Below are positions 18,416-27,587 of a DNA stretch of 64,000 nt, one piece after another; position 1 is the stretch's first letter, and each line of letters begins with the position of its first letter. The stretch covers positions 62,001 to 126,000 of the forward strand of contig JANXBW010000001.1 of the NCBI GenBank assembly GCA_025060325.1, read 5' to 3'. Source of the DNA: Thermoguttaceae bacterium. Its GTDB lineage: Bacteria; Planctomycetota; Planctomycetia; Pirellulales; Thermoguttaceae. Under the pieces are notes generated by a model, which worked only from the letters and a program-made list of their open reading frames with translations, searched no databases and was not told the origin of the DNA. The position numbers and the translations under genes were made by a program.

Positions 18416-18873
18416 AGTGGCCGGCCCGTGTGTCTGCGATGAGCTAGGCGCGTCCGCCTCTGAAAGCCGCCGTGATACCACAAAGCGCGGCTGGAAAGGG
18501 TTCGGGAACTAGTTTCCGTCCTCTCAAACCTGGCAGTTGCTTCCACCCTTCGGGAAGACCTGACCATCGGATTTTTCCATCTTGTATTGCGGCCCTTCCC
18601 TGATCATCATGATCAACTAAATTCAGCGTGGCAAAGGCCGCTTTGTGAAGACCGATTGGGTGGGAAGCGAAGGTCCTCGCCAAAACGGGCGGCTCCGAGT
18701 CGAGCACCTTCCGTCCCACCTTTCCTCGCTTGAGTCCGTGGACGGTGGGGGTAAAAACCGATATTTGAAAATTTCGGTAGCGCCGGGAGGCAGCCGAGGT
18801 CTTTTGGGCGGAGCAAGCTAAATCACGCAAGTTGACTTATTGTTGGCAAACACCACGAGGCGGAGGTACCACC
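18416..18873. other. Intergenic region glgX to isomerase
   Basis: No gene supported. A minus-strand frame (18444-18830) is open but its translation is not recognisable. It contains the palindrome at 18601-18615. Confidence 0.4.
18601..18615. promoter_or_regulatory. Palindrome upstream of the exported isomerase
   Basis: TGATCAT-C-ATGATCA, perfect seven-base arms around one base, 259 bases before the start codon of the Tat-exported isomerase gene. Possible operator; a chance occurrence cannot be excluded. Confidence 0.2.
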
Positions 18874-19773
18874 ATGAAGGATCTTAACCGGCGGGAATTC
18901 GTTGTGGGATTGGGTGCAGCGGGTGCCGGCGTGTCTCTTTCCAGCATGTTGACGGCTCAGGCACAAATACTTGCTGCCGGGGCACCCAACGCGGAAAAGC
19001 TCGGCTGGCGACTTGGCTGTCAAGCGTACACGTTCAACCGTTTTACCTTCTTTGAGGCCCTGGACAAAATCAAACAGCTTGGCCTCCGCTACGTGGAGAT
19101 GTACCCCGGCCAGCGCCTGAGTCCCGATCGCCCCGACGCCCAAACCAACGACAGGATGCCTCCGGAGATCAGAAAGGAGGTTAAGGCTCGGCTAAAAGAA
19201 TTGGATATTCAGCTCGTTTGTTACGGTGTGGTGGGCCTGCCCAACGACGAAGCCGCTTGCCGGCGCGTGTTCGATTTTGCCAAAGACATGGGGGTGGAAA
19301 CTATCGTCTCCGAGCCGCCGTTTGAGGCCTTCGATCTTATCGAGAAGTTGGCAGAGGAGTACGGGATTAACGTCGCCCTTCATAACCACCCCGAGCCTTC
19401 GCGGTATTGGAATCCTGACACGGTTCTTAAGGTTTGCCAAGGACGAAGTAAACGAATCGGTGCCTGCGCGGACACCGGACACTGGATGCGCTCCGGGATT
19501 AATCCCTTAGAAGCCATTCGCAAATTGGAAGGGCGGATCATTTCCTTCCATCTTAAGGACCTAAACAAATACGGCCGGGAAGGAGCGCATGATGTGCCGT
19601 GGGGAACCGGCCAAGCAAATATGCGCGCTATTCTCGAAGAACTTTACCGGCAAAAATTCCGGGGTGTGTTCTCTGCCGAGTATGAACACAACTGGGAAAA
19701 CAACCTGCCCGACCTGGCAGAGTGCGTGCGGTTCTTTGAGCAGGTAGCAACCGAGCTTCTCAAACGCGGCTGA
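18874..19773 (+). CDS. Tat-exported sugar phosphate isomerase/epimerase family protein
   Basis: TIM-barrel protein of the xylose isomerase-like (AP endonuclease 2) superfamily, 299 residues. The ATG at 18874 follows GAGGCGGAGG by seven bases. The N-terminus has a twin-arginine signal (NRREFVVGLGAAGAGVSL), so it is folded before export. The barrel carries metal-ligand blocks: YVEMYPGQ, HNHPEPSRYW, ADTGHW and FHLKDLNKYG, then AEYEHNW near the C-terminus, consistent with a divalent metal site of Glu, His and Asp. Planctomycetes encode many such exported isomerases next to polysaccharide genes. The substrate is probably a sugar or inositol derivative, not determinable here. A weak terminator follows at 19840. 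Confidence 0.88.
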   Translation: MKDLNRREFVVGLGAAGAGVSLSSMLTAQAQILAAGAPNAEKLGWRLGCQAYTFNRFTFFEALDKIKQLGLRYVEMYPGQRLSPDRPDAQTNDRMPPEIRKEVKARLKELDIQLVCYGVVGLPNDEAACRRVFDFAKDMGVETIVSEPPFEAFDLIEKLAEEYGINVALHNHPEPSRYWNPDTVLKVCQGRSKRIGACADTGHWMRSGINPLEAIRKLEGRIISFHLKDLNKYGREGAHDVPWGTGQANMRAILEELYRQKFRGVFSAEYEHNWENNLPDLAECVRFFEQVATELLKRG

Positions 19774-19839
19774 CCGGCCGGTTCCGATAGCACCACCAGG
19801 CGTTGCCGCGGGATGATTCTCGCCCACGTTGCGGCCGAG

Positions 19840-19864
19840 AGCCGCAAGTTAAAGCGGCTGTTTT
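19840..19864 (+). terminator. Weak intrinsic terminator
   Basis: AGCCGC (19840-19845) pairs with GCGGCT (19854-19859) over an eight-base loop and is followed by GTTTT. It lies 67 bases after the isomerase stop codon and before the DUF4254 gene. The stem is short, so efficiency is doubtful. Confidence 0.4.
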
Positions 19865-19914
19865 GCCGTATCGAGGCTGGTCATTTTGTTCACAAATGAC
19901 GAGGAGTCCTCATC

Positions 19915-20595
19915 ATGGATGAAAATGCGTGTCCCGCGGATGGCCGTGAGACCCAAGGCCCCACCTGTGATCCTTGCTTCGACGATCCTGTGAGACTAGC
20001 AGCACAGATCGTCGGTCTTCAAGCCGAGTGCACTAAGCGCTGGCACGTCCACGCCCTTGACAACCCGTACACAGGTTTTCTTGCCTTGGTGTGTGATCAA
20101 CACAGGCAGAATTTCTTGCTGTGGCACGAGGAGGATAAAGCCCGCTCGCCGGAGGCTTCTGATAGCGAGATTGCCGCGGTCAAAAGGCAAATAGATCGGC
20201 TGAACCAGCGCCGTAATGATCTAATTGAAAACCTTGATCAATGGATCCTCGCGGAGCTTGCTATAAGGGGTGTCGTTACTGAGCCCGGTGCGCGAATGAA
20301 TACAGAGACACCGGGCAGTGTCATAGATCGGCTGTCAATCCTGGCGCTTCGGATCTACCATATGGCCGAGCAGGCGGAGCGTCCGGATGCCGACCGGGCG
20401 CACCGTGAAAAGGCAGCGCAACGGGTCGAAGTGCTTCGTCTGCAGCACGCCGACCTAACTCAGGCGTTGACAGAGCTCCTGGAGGATATTTTCGCTGGTC
20501 GGAAGCGCCACAAGCTTTATCGGCAGATGAAAATGTACAACGATCCCACGATGAATCCCTACCTCTATCGGGCGGCTAGCAAGAAAGTAGCTTAG
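19915..20595 (+). CDS. DUF4254 domain protein
   Basis: Soluble, largely helical protein of 226 residues. Family blocks are NRRN-like DQWI (about 103-110) and the diagnostic ETPGSVIDRLSILALRIYHM (about 128-147). A helical C-terminus ending in KLYRQMKMYNDPTMNPYLY follows. DUF4254 proteins occur beside glycosyltransferase and envelope genes in other bacteria, but no activity is established. The ATG follows an AGGAG-like GACGAGGAG about seven bases upstream. Only 14 bases separate it from the downstream antiporter gene, so the two are probably one transcript. Confidence 0.85.
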   Translation: MDENACPADGRETQGPTCDPCFDDPVRLAAQIVGLQAECTKRWHVHALDNPYTGFLALVCDQHRQNFLLWHEEDKARSPEASDSEIAAVKRQIDRLNQRRNDLIENLDQWILAELAIRGVVTEPGARMNTETPGSVIDRLSILALRIYHMAEQAERPDADRAHREKAAQRVEVLRLQHADLTQALTELLEDIFAGRKRHKLYRQMKMYNDPTMNPYLYRAASKKVA

Positions 20596-20609
20596 ATTAT
20601 AAACGCACC

Positions 20610-21710
20610 ATGTCGCCTGCCGCTTACTTATTTGCCGCGCTCCAATTGATTGGCGGACTAGCCCTTCTTTACTGTGGTGGGGAACGCCTCGTTTTCGGCG
20701 CTGCCCGCTTAGCTGTGGTTCTGGGGATCCCACCCCTCGTCGTGGGCCTAACCGTTGTGGCCCTCGGAACGAGCACGCCGGAACTGGCTGTGACCGTCCA
20801 GGCGGTCATAAGCTCCACCGCGGACGTGGGCCTTGGCAACGTGGTCGGCAGCGGGATTTTCAACATCCTGGTCATACTCGGGATTGCGGCATGGCTTCAA
20901 CCTTTGGAAGTAAGCGCCCGGCTTGTGCGTTACGAGGTGCCGTTGATGATCGTGGTCGCCGCCGGGCTATGGGGACTTAGTTCACGCAAGAACCTGGGCT
21001 GGTTGGAAGGAGCCACCTTCTTAATCGCCCTTTTGTTTTACATGAGCTGGCTTGTGACTCAAGCTCGACGAGAGCATACCCAGTTTCGGCAATCGCTTGA
21101 AAGCGAGGTAGTGCCACAGGCCCCTGGGTCTTGGGCGGGGCCTTTTGCCGCAGTGGTTTTCTGCGCAATCGGTATAACACTCTTGTGGATTGGATCCGAA
21201 TGGACGGTCAGCGGGGCAGTTCGACTTGCCCGTTTGGCAGGCGTGCCAGAGCTTGTCCTCGGACTGACCCTGGTTGCCGCCGGAACGAGTCTGCCAGAGC
21301 TAGCAACCAGCTTAGCCGCCGCCATCAAGCGCAACGCGGATATCTGCGTGGGCAACGTGGTGGGAAGCAATATCCTTAACGTCGTTGCCGTCCTCGCACC
21401 CGCATGTTTACTGGCGCCGGGCGGCCTTGCGGTAAATGAACAACTCCTTCGGCTCGATTTTCCTACCCTACTCGGCGCTTCGGTGCTTTGCTTTCCGGTA
21501 TTTTGGAGTGGCGGACGGATTGACCGCGTGGAAGGGGGACTTTTTATAGTCGTTTACGCCGGGTACATCCTGGCCCTGGCGGCCGAGGCCACCCGATCGG
21601 CCAACTTCCTCTTGTGGACAAATCTGTTCGTTTTGGGGTTCGTTCCTGCTTCGATAGCCGCCGCGTTACTCTGGGCTTTAACCCAGCAATTTTACCGCCG
21701 GAGTAAATAA
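20610..21710 (+). CDS. Calcium/sodium antiporter (CaCA family, YrbG-like)
   Basis: Inner-membrane exchanger of 366 residues with about ten transmembrane segments arranged as two inverted halves. Each half carries the alpha-repeat signature: VVALGTSTPELAVTVQA with GNVVGSGIFNI in the first, and VAAGTSLPELATSLAA with GNVVGSNILNV in the second. The Glu residues in TPEL/LPEL are the ion-binding acids in this family. It exports Ca2+ (or another divalent cation) against Na+ or H+. It starts 14 bases after the DUF4254 gene and converges with the URO-D-like gene at 21907. Confidence 0.93.
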   Translation: MSPAAYLFAALQLIGGLALLYCGGERLVFGAARLAVVLGIPPLVVGLTVVALGTSTPELAVTVQAVISSTADVGLGNVVGSGIFNILVILGIAAWLQPLEVSARLVRYEVPLMIVVAAGLWGLSSRKNLGWLEGATFLIALLFYMSWLVTQARREHTQFRQSLESEVVPQAPGSWAGPFAAVVFCAIGITLLWIGSEWTVSGAVRLARLAGVPELVLGLTLVAAGTSLPELATSLAAAIKRNADICVGNVVGSNILNVVAVLAPACLLAPGGLAVNEQLLRLDFPTLLGASVLCFPVFWSGGRIDRVEGGLFIVVYAGYILALAAEATRSANFLLWTNLFVLGFVPASIAAALLWALTQQFYRRSK

Positions 21711-21906
21711 ACCAAGCGAAGGGAGGGTCACAGCAGCGGCAACTTGTTTTTCCCAAGGAGTGCGTAGCCGCTCCGCTTGTCACCAAGAGCGAACCGTCCT
21801 TCCTCCCGTCCTCACCGGCCGACCGAACTCGTTGGCCAAGGGACATAGCCTGCCTACGTACGTGCTTCTTCGAGCCCAGCCGATCTTAAGGGAAGCAGCG
21901 CCCCTG

Positions 21907-23031
21907 TTACTTACTGCTTGAGGTTGTTTTGGACTGAGAAGCCTGCGGCGCCGACGCCCCGGCCGGTTGCCCTGCTTTTTCTTGTTGTGGCTGCGTGCCT
22001 GAGGTAGCCGCTGCCAACAGAGCCGAGGCAGGCTCGAGCCAATATTCGTAGAAGGTCACCATCGTCTTGAAATTCGTTGACGGCGTCCACCGAAAGCGAG
22101 CGATTAGCCCGACGTTGTTTCCCTGCAAAATGCGTCGCAGCCGACGTACCCCCTCCCGAGCCTGGTCCGGTGTCAACTGAGCTACAGCACTTGGGTCCAC
22201 CGGCCCCACCCAGAAGGCAACCTTTCCGCGGTATTGCGGCAAAATCTCCTCAAATGGCAAGCACTGCCAGTCCACGCCAAGGGCATCCACCCCTATCTCC
22301 ACCAGATCCGGTAATACCTCCGCACATGGCCCGTGGACGTCAAAGAACACAAACTTATCCGCCCGGCGGATCATTTCGCACATTTGCCGGTAGATTGGCT
22401 TAAAAACCTGTCGCCAAAGGCCCACATCGATCGAAGGCTGCTCTGCCCACCAACCGTCGGAAAGAATGACCCCATCCACATCGCTGCTGCACCAGAGCTC
22501 CACTTCGCGGAGGCAGAATTCCTGGACCATCGCCAAAAGCTTGCGGATGGGTTTGCTATCCTTGCGTAAGTCCCCAACGGCAGCGCTTCGACTCCTCAGC
22601 CAGCAAATTCGTTCGAAAAGTCGCCCCTCACAAAAGGCCACGATAAACCGCGAGCTTTCTGCACACTGTTGGCTTACGGGACCAAGGTTCCAGCGTTTGA
22701 GAATCTCAAGCGGCGGCTGGTATCGACTGAGCTTTCCGATGTCCGCCAGGGGGCTGTGGATAAGTCGACAGCGCAAGGAGCTATCACGGATTTCCCAGGT
22801 GCATCCCCAGTCGTCAACATACTGACCAACCTGGCCCCGCTTCCCGGAAACCCGTTCGCCTCGCGGTAACTGAAATTCCGCCCGTTCGATGTCCATCGGA
22901 TACCGGCAGCATATCTCCGCCACATCCGGTGGCATCTCCCCCTCCCCAGCCGGGGCATAAACGATTTGTCGCGGAACTCGGTCCGCCGGCTGCCACAAAA
23001 GCGAGCGAATTACGCGTTCCCTCGACGTCAT
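21907..23031 (-). CDS. Uroporphyrinogen decarboxylase-like (URO-D/MtaA superfamily) protein
   Basis: TIM-barrel protein of 374 residues from the ATG at 23031, which has AGGAAGGAG about five bases upstream; the frame extends upstream to 23103 but lacks such a site. It opens with SRERVIRSLLWQPADRVPRQ, typical of the methyltransferase branch of the URO-D superfamily, and ends its barrel with VDALGVDWQCLPFEEI and KVAFWVGPVDP. It is clearly unlike canonical HemE. Planctomycetes have many such paralogues, thought to act in methyl or corrinoid chemistry, but no cobalamin partner is nearby. A C-terminal Ala/Gln/Ser-rich tail (about 345-374) is probably disordered. Confidence 0.82.
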   Translation of the reverse strand: MTSRERVIRSLLWQPADRVPRQIVYAPAGEGEMPPDVAEICCRYPMDIERAEFQLPRGERVSGKRGQVGQYVDDWGCTWEIRDSSLRCRLIHSPLADIGKLSRYQPPLEILKRWNLGPVSQQCAESSRFIVAFCEGRLFERICWLRSRSAAVGDLRKDSKPIRKLLAMVQEFCLREVELWCSSDVDGVILSDGWWAEQPSIDVGLWRQVFKPIYRQMCEMIRRADKFVFFDVHGPCAEVLPDLVEIGVDALGVDWQCLPFEEILPQYRGKVAFWVGPVDPSAVAQLTPDQAREGVRRLRRILQGNNVGLIARFRWTPSTNFKTMVTFYEYWLEPASALLAAATSGTQPQQEKAGQPAGASAPQASQSKTTSSSK

Positions 23032-23968
23032 CCAGCTCCTTCCTGTGCTAAAAGAACCAACGTGTGTGGGTCTGAGCACCAGTTTCCGAAAAACGCTCGG
23101 CACCTATTTCGATTTCGGTCCCCCGCCCACACTTTCGCCGGAGGATAGCCGTCTTTCCGGCCAAATTCCGACCCCGAAAGCACAAGCTAGCCGGTGCTTC
23201 ATCGCGGTCTGGTTGTTAATAGGGCACCGAACCCTTACCGCCAAACAGTTCGTATGGGCCCTTACCTCCAACCGACCGATGGCGCCCCCGAAACCTACCA
23301 ACGGAGAGCCCCAAAAAACCAAAGACTGGGTTGGCACACAAACCCGGATTGACTGCACCTCTAAGATCATACAGAATCGCCCACCTTGATTGCTCCGCCC
23401 AACGCAAAGATTGATCAAATTTGACAAACATCGGCTACCTCGCGGCCGGCGAGTCAGGCGTGGGGAGGGGACTTCAGCATCCAGTGGGCGGTGGGGAAAC
23501 GCCACCTGGCCAGGGAGGGCTAGGTAGATTCAGCGTAGAGAGGGTTCCGGGGGTATCAAGGTCGCGGTTCAATTGGGGAGTTTTGGGCAATTCACGAGCT
23601 ATGCGTTAAAAAGTAGAGTGGTTGGATCACTGGCAAAGGCAAGTTCGGGGGATACGGGCGGAGCACGGGCGGTAGATTAGCATAACTATGATTTTTATGA
23701 ATTTTTATTCGGCGGCCGATCCCGTCTCGCTGGCTAGTGAACGAAGATCGGGGAAAGATTGTCTCGGAGCCGCCGGGGAAGATGGCCCGCGGTCAAGCAC
23801 CCGCGAAGTTGCCCTCCCTTTCCCATGTGGCAACCAGCCCCGGTGAGCCGCCTCGGCATCGGCGATGAGGACCGCTGCTTGAAGAGTTAAGCAGTTTGGG
23901 CTTTTGCCAAACAACTTGCTGACGCACCTTCTTAGGCACGAAACACAACAGGATAGTATTCGCGACAA
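23032..23968. other. Divergent gene-free region before lysS
   Basis: About 0.9 kb with no supported gene. A conspicuously AT-rich tract (about 23677-23710) may be part of the lysS promoter zone, but I see no good -35/-10 pair. Several short frames on both strands translate to random-looking sequence. Confidence 0.4.
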
Positions 23969-25528
23969 GTGACACCGGAAGGAACAAGCCTTGCGGCCCT
24001 TGAGGCCGCGCGACGGCAAAAGCTTGAGCGAATCCGTCAGCTCGGACACGACCCGTTTGGCCAGAGGTTCGATGGGCGACTGTCAATCGGCCAGATCCGC
24101 CAGCTGGAATCCTCCATCGTGAAAGTGCAGTCGTCCGATGGCGCCGGCGGCCAGGAGCTGATCGAGCGAGGTCCGCGCGTCCGAGCTGCCGGTCGCATTC
24201 TTCTCCAACGCCGCGCTGGAAAAATCGTCTTTCTAGACATCTGGGATTGGACCGGCAAAATTCAGGTGCTTATCGGCAAACAGCAAGTGGGCGAAGCCAA
24301 TTGGGCTTTGGCCGAGTGCTTCGATCTGGGAGACATTATCGGGGTTGATGGTGAGCTAAAACACACCAAGACGGGCGAGCTTACTATCTTCGCCGAAAAC
24401 CTGTACATCTTGACCAAAGCTTTGGCCCCTCCGCCGGCAAAGCACAAGGGGTTGACCGATCCAGATCTTCGACAACGCCTTCGCTACCTGGACCTCATCC
24501 ACACGGAGGGCGTGCTCGAACGGTTCCTCATGCGAAGTCGAATCATCGACTCAATCCGGGCCACGCTGGCCAGGGAAGGCTTTGTCGAAGTGGAAGGTCC
24601 GACACTCCACACCGTAGCCGGTGGGGCGGCGGCCCGGCCGTTCGTCACTTATCATAATGCGTTAGGGATTGAACTTTACTTGCGGATTGCTCTCGAACTC
24701 CACCTCAAACGGCTATTAGTAGGTGGGTTCGAAAAAGTTTACGAACTCGGTCGCGTCTATCGAAACGAAGGAATTAGTCCCCGGCACAATCCGGAATTTA
24801 CCATGCTTGAGGCTTACCAGGCCTACGGGGACTACCACACGATGATGGATTTGACAGAGCAAATTATTGTTGACGCCATTGCCGCCACTGGTCAGTCGTT
24901 GGAGTTGCCGTGGGGAGAAACAGTCATTGACTTTACTCCGCCTTTTGCGCGGCGGACGTACCACGAGCTTTTGGCCGAGCACCTCGGTATCGACCCATTG
25001 GACGAGGCGGCAGTTCGGCGCTGCGCAGCCGAGCGGGGCATCCCGCCCGAGGGCAAGCACATCGATGTTGTTAAAAACGAGCTGTTCGAGGAGTTTGTTC
25101 AGGCAAAGTTGGCCGGGCCCATCTTCGTGCTTGACTATCCCGCCGGGATCTGTCCCCTCACTAAGCGAAAGCGAGATGATCCCACCATAGCCGAGCGGTT
25201 CGAGCTTTTCGTACAAGGGATGGAAATTGCCAACGCGTATACAGAGCTCAACGATCCCGATTTGCAAGAGGAGCTTTTTAGCCGTCAGTTGGAGGGACTG
25301 CCGGAAGAAGAATCCATGGCCCGGATGGATCGGGACTTTATCCGGGCGCTTCGGCACGGGATGCCTCCAGCCGGAGGATTGGGAATTGGAATTGATCGAT
25401 TGGTGATGCTGTTGACTAATTGCCAATCCATTCGGGAGGTGATTCTCTTTCCGCTTTTGCGGCCGGAACCGGCGGACGTTCACCCCGATGGAGCATCTTC
25501 CCCGAAACTTTCGGGTTCAGAGAGTTAA
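23969..25528 (+). CDS. lysS: Lysyl-tRNA synthetase, class II
   Basis: Charges tRNA-Lys; cytoplasmic homodimer. Length 519 residues, starting with GTG at 23969. An N-terminal OB-fold for the anticodon (about 60-170, with GRILLQRRAGKIVFLDIWDW) precedes the class II core. Motif 2 is VYRNEGISPRHNPEFTMLEA, and motif 3 is GGLGIGIDRLVMLLTN near the C-terminus. The block RLRYLDLI and the lysine-pocket stretch EIANAYTELNDP are as in bacterial LysS. It is followed 80 bases later by the ABC permease gene on the same strand. Confidence 0.96.
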   Translation: MTPEGTSLAALEAARRQKLERIRQLGHDPFGQRFDGRLSIGQIRQLESSIVKVQSSDGAGGQELIERGPRVRAAGRILLQRRAGKIVFLDIWDWTGKIQVLIGKQQVGEANWALAECFDLGDIIGVDGELKHTKTGELTIFAENLYILTKALAPPPAKHKGLTDPDLRQRLRYLDLIHTEGVLERFLMRSRIIDSIRATLAREGFVEVEGPTLHTVAGGAAARPFVTYHNALGIELYLRIALELHLKRLLVGGFEKVYELGRVYRNEGISPRHNPEFTMLEAYQAYGDYHTMMDLTEQIIVDAIAATGQSLELPWGETVIDFTPPFARRTYHELLAEHLGIDPLDEAAVRRCAAERGIPPEGKHIDVVKNELFEEFVQAKLAGPIFVLDYPAGICPLTKRKRDDPTIAERFELFVQGMEIANAYTELNDPDLQEELFSRQLEGLPEEESMARMDRDFIRALRHGMPPAGGLGIGIDRLVMLLTNCQSIREVILFPLLRPEPADVHPDGASSPKLSGSES

Positions 25529-25608
25529 GCGGGGGAGGCGGCCTCGGGGCATACCGATCATTCATGCAAGGTCTATAGTAGGAGTCTTCCGACCAAGGAA
25601 GGTATTCG

Positions 25609-27555
25609 ATGTATCAGCTTCTCCTTTGTTTGCGATATTTGCGCACCCGCTGGATTGCTCTCGTCTGCGTGGTGAGCGTAATGCTCGGCGTGGCCACGAT
25701 GATTGTTGTCAACGCGGTCATGTCGGGCTTTACCACCGAAATGCAAAAACGGATCCACGGTATCCTCTCCGATGTGGTCTTAGAGGCCCGAAGCCTCAAC
25801 GGCTTTCCTAATCCCGACTGGCACATGGAGCGGATCCGGGCGATAGCCGGCAGCGAAATCGCCGGAATGACGCCCACCGTTGTTGTGCCCGCGATGCTTA
25901 GTTTTCAAATCGGGGATGAATGGATTACCCGCCAAGTTCAACTTATTGGTGTTGATCCAGAGACTCATGCCCAGGTCAGCGATTTCGCTAAATATCTTCA
26001 ACATCCGCTCCATCGGGCTGGCAAAGTAGATTTCCAACTCCGGGAGGGCGGATACGACACATATGACCACCAATCCCTTCACGGAGGGCCCGACCGCCAG
26101 GCAATGGCCATCGCAGGGTGGGAATACCGCCGACGTTTGGCCGCCTTCCGACGTATCCAAAAGGAGCTCCAGGAGTCTTACCGGCTCAACCGGGGATCAT
26201 GGCTGGAAACCACCCCCCGATCAGAAGCGACCACAAACTACTCGGAGTCCCCGACAAACGGGGCCGATATCGGCCTTGCAGTGGAAACAGAGCCAGTGCC
26301 AACCCCACCACGAACTTCCACGGCTGCCGGTGGACAAGGTGCTTTACCCGGTGAGAGCACAAACCTGGCCAATCCGTTGCGACAAGCCCCACCGTCCGAA
26401 AGGCAATCACTAGCAGAAAGCGCTCCGCCCAATTTCGCTCCGGCTCCTAGTCCACCGCGTGGTGCGGCCCAAGAAGAACCCTTAATGGCACAAAACAACG
26501 AGTCATACCCCCACACTTGGCCCACGGGTGCTCTCGACGCAGAGCCTGACCGGCCCAGTAACGGCGCAGATCCCTTTGCACTTCCCGTTGATCCTTCCGG
26601 CGCACCGACCGTTGATGATCCCTTTCTTGCTCATCGCAGCCGCGATGAGAAAACGTTTGATATGGCCACCCAGCAGCACACCGGGGCTGTGCTGGGAATT
26701 GCCCTCGCGTGTGATCGGCATGTTGATGCCACCGGGCAGGTTCGCGACCGATTCTTTCTGCTGCCCGGCGATGATGTGATCCTCAGCTTTCCCAATGCTG
26801 CCGACCCCTCCAAGGGCGGAAGGCTCGCGGTCATCCACGACACTTTTACCATTGTGGATTTTTACGAAAGCAAGATGGCCGAATATGACGCAAGCTTCGT
26901 CTTCGTGCCGCTTGCTGCCCTTCAAGAAAAGCGGGGCATGTTTGACCGGGCAACTGGTGTTCGATATGTCAACGCTATTCAGATTCGGCTCAAACCGGGT
27001 ATAGACCCCGCTACAATTCGCGACAAACTTCAGGCCGCCTTCCCACCGGACCTTTATGTGGTGAGCACCTGGCAAGATAAACAAAGCGCCTTGCTCGCCG
27101 CTGTGCGGATGGAGACGGCGATCCTCAACGTGCTCCTTTTTCTGATCATCGCCGTCGCCGGATTTGGCATTCTGGCAATCTTCCTGATGATTGTGGTCGA
27201 AAAGACCAAGGATATTGGCATCCTCAAGTCGCTGGGAGCATCTGCCTGGGGTGTGCAGGCAATCTTTCTCGGTTATGGGTTAGCGCTGGGAATAGTCGGA
27301 TCCGGAATGGGGCTAGTACTTGGGCTTTTACTTGTGCGATACATCAACGAAATCGCAGATTACCTCGGTCGACTGACCGGTCGGCCGTTGTTTGATCCCG
27401 AGATTTACTACTTCTACCGTATTCCCACTATTGTGGAGCCGGCAACCGTCGCTTGGATTGTCGGCGGAGCCATCGCGATCGCCATCTTGGCCAGTGTGGT
27501 GCCGGCACTTCGGGCAGCGAGGTTGGATCCGGTCCAAGCCTTAAGGTACGAATAA
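25609..27555 (+). CDS. LolC/E-type ABC transporter permease with disordered insertion
   Basis: Inner-membrane permease of the MacB/LolC/FtsX family, 648 residues against roughly 400 in typical LolC. TM1 spans about 15-38. The periplasmic domain follows, then three C-terminal helices (about 505-535, 545-575, 612-636) including the FtsX-type segment IGILKSLGASAWGVQAIFL that touches the ATPase. The excess length is a Pro/Ser/Asn/Glu-rich, low-complexity stretch at about 198-345 that interrupts the periplasmic domain. Family members extract lipoproteins from the inner membrane or transmit force. The next gene, 32 bases downstream, encodes the ATPase. Confidence 0.88.
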   Translation: MYQLLLCLRYLRTRWIALVCVVSVMLGVATMIVVNAVMSGFTTEMQKRIHGILSDVVLEARSLNGFPNPDWHMERIRAIAGSEIAGMTPTVVVPAMLSFQIGDEWITRQVQLIGVDPETHAQVSDFAKYLQHPLHRAGKVDFQLREGGYDTYDHQSLHGGPDRQAMAIAGWEYRRRLAAFRRIQKELQESYRLNRGSWLETTPRSEATTNYSESPTNGADIGLAVETEPVPTPPRTSTAAGGQGALPGESTNLANPLRQAPPSERQSLAESAPPNFAPAPSPPRGAAQEEPLMAQNNESYPHTWPTGALDAEPDRPSNGADPFALPVDPSGAPTVDDPFLAHRSRDEKTFDMATQQHTGAVLGIALACDRHVDATGQVRDRFFLLPGDDVILSFPNAADPSKGGRLAVIHDTFTIVDFYESKMAEYDASFVFVPLAALQEKRGMFDRATGVRYVNAIQIRLKPGIDPATIRDKLQAAFPPDLYVVSTWQDKQSALLAAVRMETAILNVLLFLIIAVAGFGILAIFLMIVVEKTKDIGILKSLGASAWGVQAIFLGYGLALGIVGSGMGLVLGLLLVRYINEIADYLGRLTGRPLFDPEIYYFYRIPTIVEPATVAWIVGGAIAIAILASVVPALRAARLDPVQALRYE

Positions 27556-27587
27556 CCCACCTCATTCCCAGGAGATAGCAAGCCGCC

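Noticed and set aside
18601-18615. Treating the 7-1-7 palindromes (13475, 16089, 18601) as one regulon
   Set aside because: Their sequences differ from each other and about four such palindromes are expected by chance in 64 kb.
24716-25483. Minus-strand open frame of 255 codons
   Set aside because: Shadow of lysS; the class II synthetase motifs on the plus strand are decisive.
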